From Sambucus nigra (lineage: Eukaryota > Streptophyta > Magnoliopsida > Dipsacales > Adoxaceae): 64,000 nt of DNA. Below, in pieces: positions 58,836 to 64,000 of this stretch. A model generated the notes under the pieces. It saw only the letters and a program-made list of their open reading frames with translations. It made no database searches and was not told where the DNA came from. The stretch's first letter is position 1. Each line of letters opens with the position of its first letter. The DNA lies in the NCBI GenBank assembly GCA_949130495.1, contig OX422222.1, forward strand, positions 105,141,709-105,205,708, given 5' to 3'. A program made the position numbers and the translations under genes.

Positions 58836-60305
58836 ATGTAGAGCATATTTGCTACCAATGAATGGTTAATTTTTTTTAATGTTTACATAGAATGACATGT
58901 TTTATAACTCTCTGATAAATTTATCTACAAAAAATTATATAAGCAATACTATAAACCACCTGTGTCAACCTAGTCAATATTTAGAGCTCCACATGTCGGA
59001 TTCCTCTTATGTTGACTATTTACTGTTTTGGGCTATTGGTTTCATAAAAAACATATTTTCTCATGTTTAAGACACACATATATATTCCATGGGCATTTGA
59101 TGTTTGCCTTGGGAATTGAATTGATATTTATGAGAAGTATATTTGCATTTAAATAATAGTTTTCAAGAAAAGTAAAATTTGTTATTATACAAAATTTGAT
59201 TGAAGTATAACATGATCCGTTATGCTTATATTATATTTGTTTAAGTGGCTAAAGGAGTAGAATTATTTGTTTTTTTTTAGTTTTTTTTTCAAAATAAAGT
59301 TCCTAAATTTTCATTTTTGGTTCAAAATAAGATTTTTTTTGGATTCTGAATACGAGATCATTGTTTCCCCTTTTGTAGATTTATTTAACAAACCCATTAC
59401 GATTAGAAACTTTTAAGTGATGTCTAACTCTTTCAGTAATCTTTTATTTAGTTTTTGATTCCTTAAATAGCCCGTTGCTTTCTTTGTTCCTGGATTTTAT
59501 GGAAGAGATTCCTATGGTAGACCACTTTCTCATGTCTGGATTGGCATACTTCTATTTTCTTTTGTTCTGTATACATCATGTATACGGGATTCCTCTCCCT
59601 TATACGAGTTTATTTTCATTAATCAAAAAAATTATAGGAACGTATTTCTTCTTTTTATATTTTTTAATTTATTTTTTACTTTTTTGGACAAAGTTTCTTT
59701 TGATACATCATATTATGGGCTTATTATTATTTGGAGGATGAAGATTCGAACTTTGAGGAGACTGTAGAGCATATTTTGCCCCCAAGGAATGCTAATGTTT
59801 TTTTTAAATGTTTACATAGAAAGACAGGTTTATAATACTTTGATAAATTTAGCTGCAAAAAATTGTAAGTAGCTATTGGTTTGATACAAACATATTTCCT
59901 CATGTCTAAGCCACATATTAATTTTATTTGGAATTGAAGACGTTTTTGAGTGCTATTTTTGCATTTCAAAAATAGTTTTCAACAAAAGTAATATTCCTAA
60001 TTTTACTAAATTTTATTGAAGTACGGCATTATCCCTTTTGCTTATATCATGTTTGTTGAAATGACTCAAGAATTTGAACATTTTCTTGGCTTATTTTTTT
60101 CTTTTTTAGTTTTTTTTTTCAAAAAATTTCTAAATTGTTAAATATTAGGCATTTTTGGTTCTAATTTCATTTTTTTTTTGGATTCCGAATAGGGGTTTCA
60201 ATGTTTCCCTTTTTGTAGATTTATTTAATAAACCCAGATAGATTAGAATCTTTTAAGTGATTTATAAATCTTTCAGTAATTTTTGACTTAGTTTTTTATT
60301 CTTTA

Positions 60306-60627
60306 AATCATATACCATATAGATTTTGTAAGTTAAGGGGGATTTAATTTAAGTAAGAAATACCATTATATAAGATCTTCGTAATATTCAATTTTCTTGA
60401 TCTTATGTTAGGACAACTATGGTTTAATAATTGTAAAATTTAAGTTAATTTATGCTTTCTTTATTTGGCAAATACTCCTATGCTTTTTATGCATTGGAAA
60501 ATTGTGTGGCTTGAACTTTGAATAACAGGTTCAAAGATCTTCAATGGTGATTTTTTTTTAATAAATTGGGTCTTATAGTTTCTCATATGCTCATTCCCCG
60601 AGTAATTTCAATCTAAATATTTAAGTT
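60306..60627. other. Unassigned AT-rich stretch between satellite and E4
   Basis: About 320 bp with no gene or repeat recognised. Its last five bases, AAGTT, would be the E4 target duplication if repeated beyond the window. Confidence 0.5.
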
Positions 60628-61202
60628 TGTAACAACCCTCGATTCTGGGAGGCTCATTTTATACTAATTTTACCGCATAAGGTAATTATATAAAATGTGG
60701 GGACTGGAGTAAATATTAATTTAATGAATTGAAAGTTAATATTTACTAGATTGATGCATATTTACTGCATGTGAAAGTAAATAACATCAGGTTGCATGTC
60801 TATAGTGTCATGTATTTTAAATGGCCTTTTAGTTTAAATGATTTTGGAACTCGAAATAATTTATAAAACTTCCGGATGCCAGTTTAGAGGGTGTAGTTAG
60901 TCTCGGAAGGTGCGAGACAGTCAAAATAAGTGCCATATTGTATTTTTGTGTTTCGGGCACTTTTACCTGGTTTTAGCTTATATGCGTATTTGCAAGTCAT
61001 TTTAATGTGGTATTAACCATTTAAGTTGGGAGTTTTAACCTAGGCCACGATTTTAGTCTTCTAAATCCCTTATTTTCCCCATTTTATGTCTTGAACATAG
61101 AGAGAAAGAAGAGGAAGAGAAATGGAGAAATGAGAGAGAGATTGAAGATGGAGGATTTGGGATTGCTTCTTCTCCAAATAAATCTTAGATATCAACCCTA
61201 AG

Positions 61203-61219
61203 GCAAGTTTTCTACTTGC
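61203..61219 (+). promoter_or_regulatory. Conserved LTR hairpin GCAAGT-N5-ACTTGC
   Basis: Stem of 6 bp. The same hairpin stem with other loops occurs at 3631, 8056, 15687, 19360, 25525 and 31637, always 575-693 bp from the LTR 5' end in element orientation. It lies just after a purine-rich stretch, probably in the transcribed leader. Confidence 0.75.
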
Positions 61220-61471
61220 TAATATGTGATTTAAGATGCATAAATTGTATGATAATTGTGTATTTATATTTATGGTTTGAAAATGGAATTTATGGGATTT
61301 AAGCCCTAATCTTAGTTTTTGATGATGAAATCTTGGGTTATAGTTGTTATTAACCATGTAGGATGTTTTGGGGTAGATTATTGTTACTGGATGTGTATAA
61401 AGGGAGAGAGTTGGAGTTTGGAGAAATTAGGGTTCATAACCCTTCGTAGCCATTTTTGGCAAATTTGCAGG

Positions 61472-61672
61472 TCCGAATCGATTCGGCCCTTTGGGCGAAT
61501 CGATTCGCTAAGGGAAATTTACAGGTCTGCATAACCCGAATCGATTCGGGTCAAGGCCGAATCGATTCGGCCAATTGCAGAATGTTGGTTTAGTAGTCCG
61601 AACCGATTCGCTTTCTGGGCGAATCGATTCGCTAGGGCGAATCGATTCGGCCCTTGGGCGAATCGATTCGTT
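61472..61672 (+). repeat. CGAATCGATTCG palindrome cluster in E4 LTR
   Basis: About seven copies of CGAATCGATTCG or one-base variants within 200 bp, spaced irregularly and separated by GGCCCTTTGGG-type linkers. E1, E2 and E3 have other CG-rich palindromes at comparable LTR positions. Confidence 0.9.
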
Positions 61673-63527
61673 TTCCTGCTGTTTTTGAGTTAATTTTATA
61701 ACTCAATTTCAATCCTTTTCTTTAAATATAGGGACTAGGAACCTTCTTGAGTGAAGTAAACTTAGAGTCCTAGAGTGTGAGATGAGTTAGATGTCTACCC
61801 TACATTAGGAATGGGTTATGTGGGGATTTTTCCGGGGTTAGGCCTATTAAGGATAAGGCATTCTTTTCTTCTAGTTAATTATTATAAAACTAGGAGATGT
61901 AGTGTTATGTTCGGGAGACCTTAGGAGCTTAATTAAGCTATACTAGTTTTGATGGTTTATATTACCACCCCAAAAGAATGTTGGGAGATTTTAAAAGTTC
62001 GATTGAACTATGTTAACCTTGGTGGTTCATAATAACGCCATAAAGGTGAGTTTGGAGAATAAATTGAAAGTCATTTCATTCCTTCGAAAGATGATAACCT
62101 TGGGGTTCTAAAATAACCTCCTAGAATGATTGGAAGATGATGAAGAGTTTATTTACTCCTTTGAGGTTGTAGTGTTGATATAAGCTATAGTATGACTCTG
62201 GATAGTAAGTTAGATTATTTACAAAATAAATAGAAAGGGTTTCGAATAAAATGAAACGTATAAATGGAAATGGTATTGATATTTGTAAATGATAATTTAC
62301 TTAATCATGAAACCGGTAAATAATGGTTTACTTGATTTTCGATATGATAAATAAAATGGCTTAAACACACCTCTCTAAATGACATCATAAGGGAAGTCCG
62401 CACGTGAGGTGAAGCCCCCTGGCTAATGAATGCAGGGTGGATATAGTCCTAGGCCATGGGAGCGCTTATTGTTGTATATGTTTCTGCGATGGGTAGGAGA
62501 TTCCGAGTGTGGTCTTGACTACCCCGCAGGCTCATGGCCGCTTCCCGACGTCTTGCGATATAGGTGCCCAGGTTGTCTAATGATAGACCCTGGAAGATGA
62601 TGGTCATTTAGGGGCGCGCACAGTGGGGAAACCCGGACGGGCGGTCTTAGAATTCGTTATATGTATATAATTATAACAGTTCATAATCAAGTGGGACTTG
62701 ATGTATTTGATATGCCATAAGAGCATGATGGAGTGCCACAAAGAGCACATGTAAATGCCACAAAGAGCATTTGAAAATGATTATTTTCCTGATAAGGAAA
62801 GGATTTTTACAAAAGGTAAAATTGAGATAAAATCTCCTTAAAGAGTAAAGGATTTTGATTATATATATATACTTCCTGCTAAGGAAAAGATATATGAAAT
62901 AATTGGCACATTTGGTGAAGTTTTAGTTTAATGCTTCTTATTTTTTGTTCCTGCTTAGCTTACGTTTTAAATTGTATAGGTTGCTTCTTATTTCTCTTTC
63001 TTCACGATTTATTATACATAACTGTCATACTCTTTATTCATCTGGTAATCATATAGAACCGGGCCCTGACCTGGTTACTTTTCTTGTTGCATATTCATCT
63101 TGTCTCTGCTCAGGTACTCCGCCGCAAGGATGCCTGATTTGAATTCATATTTCGATGTTTTCGACGAGCCGTGATGCATTGCGGGTATTACGGGATACAT
63201 TTGGTATAGACGTTTTCTTTTCTATTCTAGTTAAGATCAAGTCTTTTATTCGGGCAAGAGGCCCAAGCTTTTGTATATATCTAATGAAATGTAATAAGTA
63301 ACTTATTGTACTTGTGTATTATTGGTGTATCAGTTTAGTGACCGGTTACCTATTCGGTCTTTTTTTATCGTATTCTTGTTGTATTATTTATATATGTCTT
63401 GGGGTTTCCCTTATCTTTCAGGAATTGGGTTGTTTGTTTTCATTTATTTACTTTCAAATCAAAATTTTTGGCAACCCGTTTTCTGAAATATTGGGTGGTT
63501 ATCCTGGATACTCTATATTTTTGTTAT

Positions 63528-63541
63528 GATGCTGAGAATGA
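63528..63541 (+). promoter_or_regulatory. Conserved 14-bp LTR box GATGCTGAGAATGA
   Basis: Lies 71 bp from the LTR 3' end. E1 (1493-1506), E2 (5891-5904) and E3 (6042-6055) have GATGCT[A/G]AGAATGA at 70-72 bp from theirs, on the element strand, although the surrounding LTR sequence differs greatly. Confidence 0.8.
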
Positions 63542-63612
63542 TTCCATCCATGATTCCGTTATATTGGAGTATTGGGCTGGCCACCCCTTATTTTGGTGAG
63601 CGGGTTGTCACA

Positions 63613-64000
63613 GATGGTATCAGAGCCTCAGGTTATAGAGTCCTTAGGAATATGTGTGGACGCCTTAAGTTTTCAGCGTTGCTCTTAATTTGATGTAAAG
63701 CCTTAGGATTAAGATCGTTGATCTCTCTTGTGAGATTTCGTTCTTCTACCATGAGGTAGAATCTATAAAATCTTTTGCGTATTCGTGTGAGAATAATAGG
63801 TCGATAGAAGAAGGGCGTCATGTGGAGGATTTTCGAGAACTATAAAGTGTAGTCGGGGATGAGGACCGCTTTGGAGGTCGGTCCCTTTTGTAGCACTTCC
63901 TTGTCTTGCTACTACGACTACTAATTACAGTTGATGTAGTTTTCCTAAGTACCGCTAGACGTAGAAGTGGTACTAAACTTGAGAATTCACGCGATGTTAT
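63613..64000 (+). other. E4 primer-binding site and non-coding leader
   Basis: TGGTATCAGAGCC at 63615-63627 matches initiator tRNA-Met. It is followed by AGGTTATAGAGTCCTTAGGA, TTTTCAGCGTTGCTCT and GTAAAGCCTTAGGATTA, all alignable with the E2 leader (reverse complement of 22434 down to about 22050). No coding frame. Confidence 0.82.

Larger units (their letters stand above)
54862..60305. repeat. Satellite of about 940-bp units, right part
   Basis: Continues the unit broken by Tat; next units start at 55519, 56905, 57858 and 59561. After subtracting inserts the spacings are about 949, 925, 953 and 922 bp. The last unit lacks the CCGCCCGTGTCAACC part and fades out near 60305. Inserts: about 55800-56265 and the hAT-like element 58063-58835. 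Confidence 0.9.
60628..63612 (+). repeat. E4 5' LTR
   Basis: Landmarks from the left: GA-rich run (61098-61150), hairpin (61203-61219), cluster of CGAATCGATTCG palindromes (61472-61672), degenerate 60-bp units with GATAACCTTGGNGGTT (about 61890-62150), block shared with E2 (62380-62655), and the 14-bp box (63528-63541). Confidence 0.85.
60628..64000 (+). mobile_element. E4: E2-related long-LTR retrotransposon, 5' end (runs off window)
   Basis: 5' LTR 60628-63612 (2,985 bp; TGTAACAACCC ... GGGTTGTCACA), primer site 63615-63626 and the first 390 bp of the interior. The LTR shares a block of about 270 bp with the E2 LTR in reverse complement (62380-62655 against 17665-17955). The leader matches the E2 leader, which in E2 leads into a gag-less interior. 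E4 is therefore probably non-autonomous too, but its body is outside the window. Confidence 0.85.

Noticed and set aside
61098..61150. GA-rich run in E4 LTR as a separate microsatellite locus
   Set aside because: It matches the purine-rich leader position in E2, so it belongs to the LTR layout.

Overview
This is nuclear DNA from a flowering plant. It is built almost entirely of transposable elements, tandem repeats and a decayed nuclear copy of plastid DNA. No ordinary single-copy host gene was recognised. The species cannot be fixed from the sequence; the plastid gene order and the element types fit an angiosperm.

Plastid-derived block (NUPT): positions 1-1422 and 32290-39284 together make one collinear piece of plastid DNA in the standard order (trnD-psbM spacer), psbM, petN, trnC-GCA, rpoB, rpoC1. 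Every long gene in it carries stops or frameshifts. The block ends inside rpoC1 exon 2 at about 39284.

Nested retrotransposons (1423-32289): the block was split inside petN by a Ty3/gypsy element of Del/Tekay chromovirus type (E1, minus strand). Its two flanks share the 5-bp target duplication TACGA, and removing E1 plus one duplicate leaves exactly 90 bp of petN. E1 was then hit within its pol gene by E2 (5820-26123, duplication CGAAG), a non-autonomous element with about 3.7-kb LTRs and a 2.5-kb internal region without gag-pol. One E2 LTR was in turn hit by E3 (5970-16395, duplication ACTAC), another Del/Tekay-type element with a complete but decayed gag-PR-RT-RH-IN set. The insertion order is therefore plastid block, E1, E2, E3.

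Satellite (39285-60305): eight units of about 0.92-0.96 kb in head-to-tail order start right at the plastid junction. One unit is split by a young Tat-type Ty3/gypsy element (42404-54861, duplication GTAAA; 8 mismatches counted by hand between its 553-bp LTRs). Another is split by a 773-bp hAT-like element with an 8-bp duplication. A third carries an unassigned insert of about 0.46 kb.

The Tat element carries nearly open gag-pro-pol with an extra archaeal-type RNase H and an integrase with its key residues. Between pol and the 3' LTR it has a 119-bp tandem repeat and a four-exon gene on the opposite strand. That gene would encode about 1,113 residues, and all three introns join in frame.

At the right edge (60628-64000) lies the 5' LTR and leader of E4, a plus-strand relative of E2. 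Its internal region is homologous to the non-coding leader of E2. The four chromovirus-type LTR families share short elements at nearly fixed positions: a 14-bp box 70-72 bp from the LTR end, a GCAAGT/ACTTGC hairpin about 0.6 kb from the other end, CG-rich palindrome clusters, and a leader of about 80 nt after the primer site.
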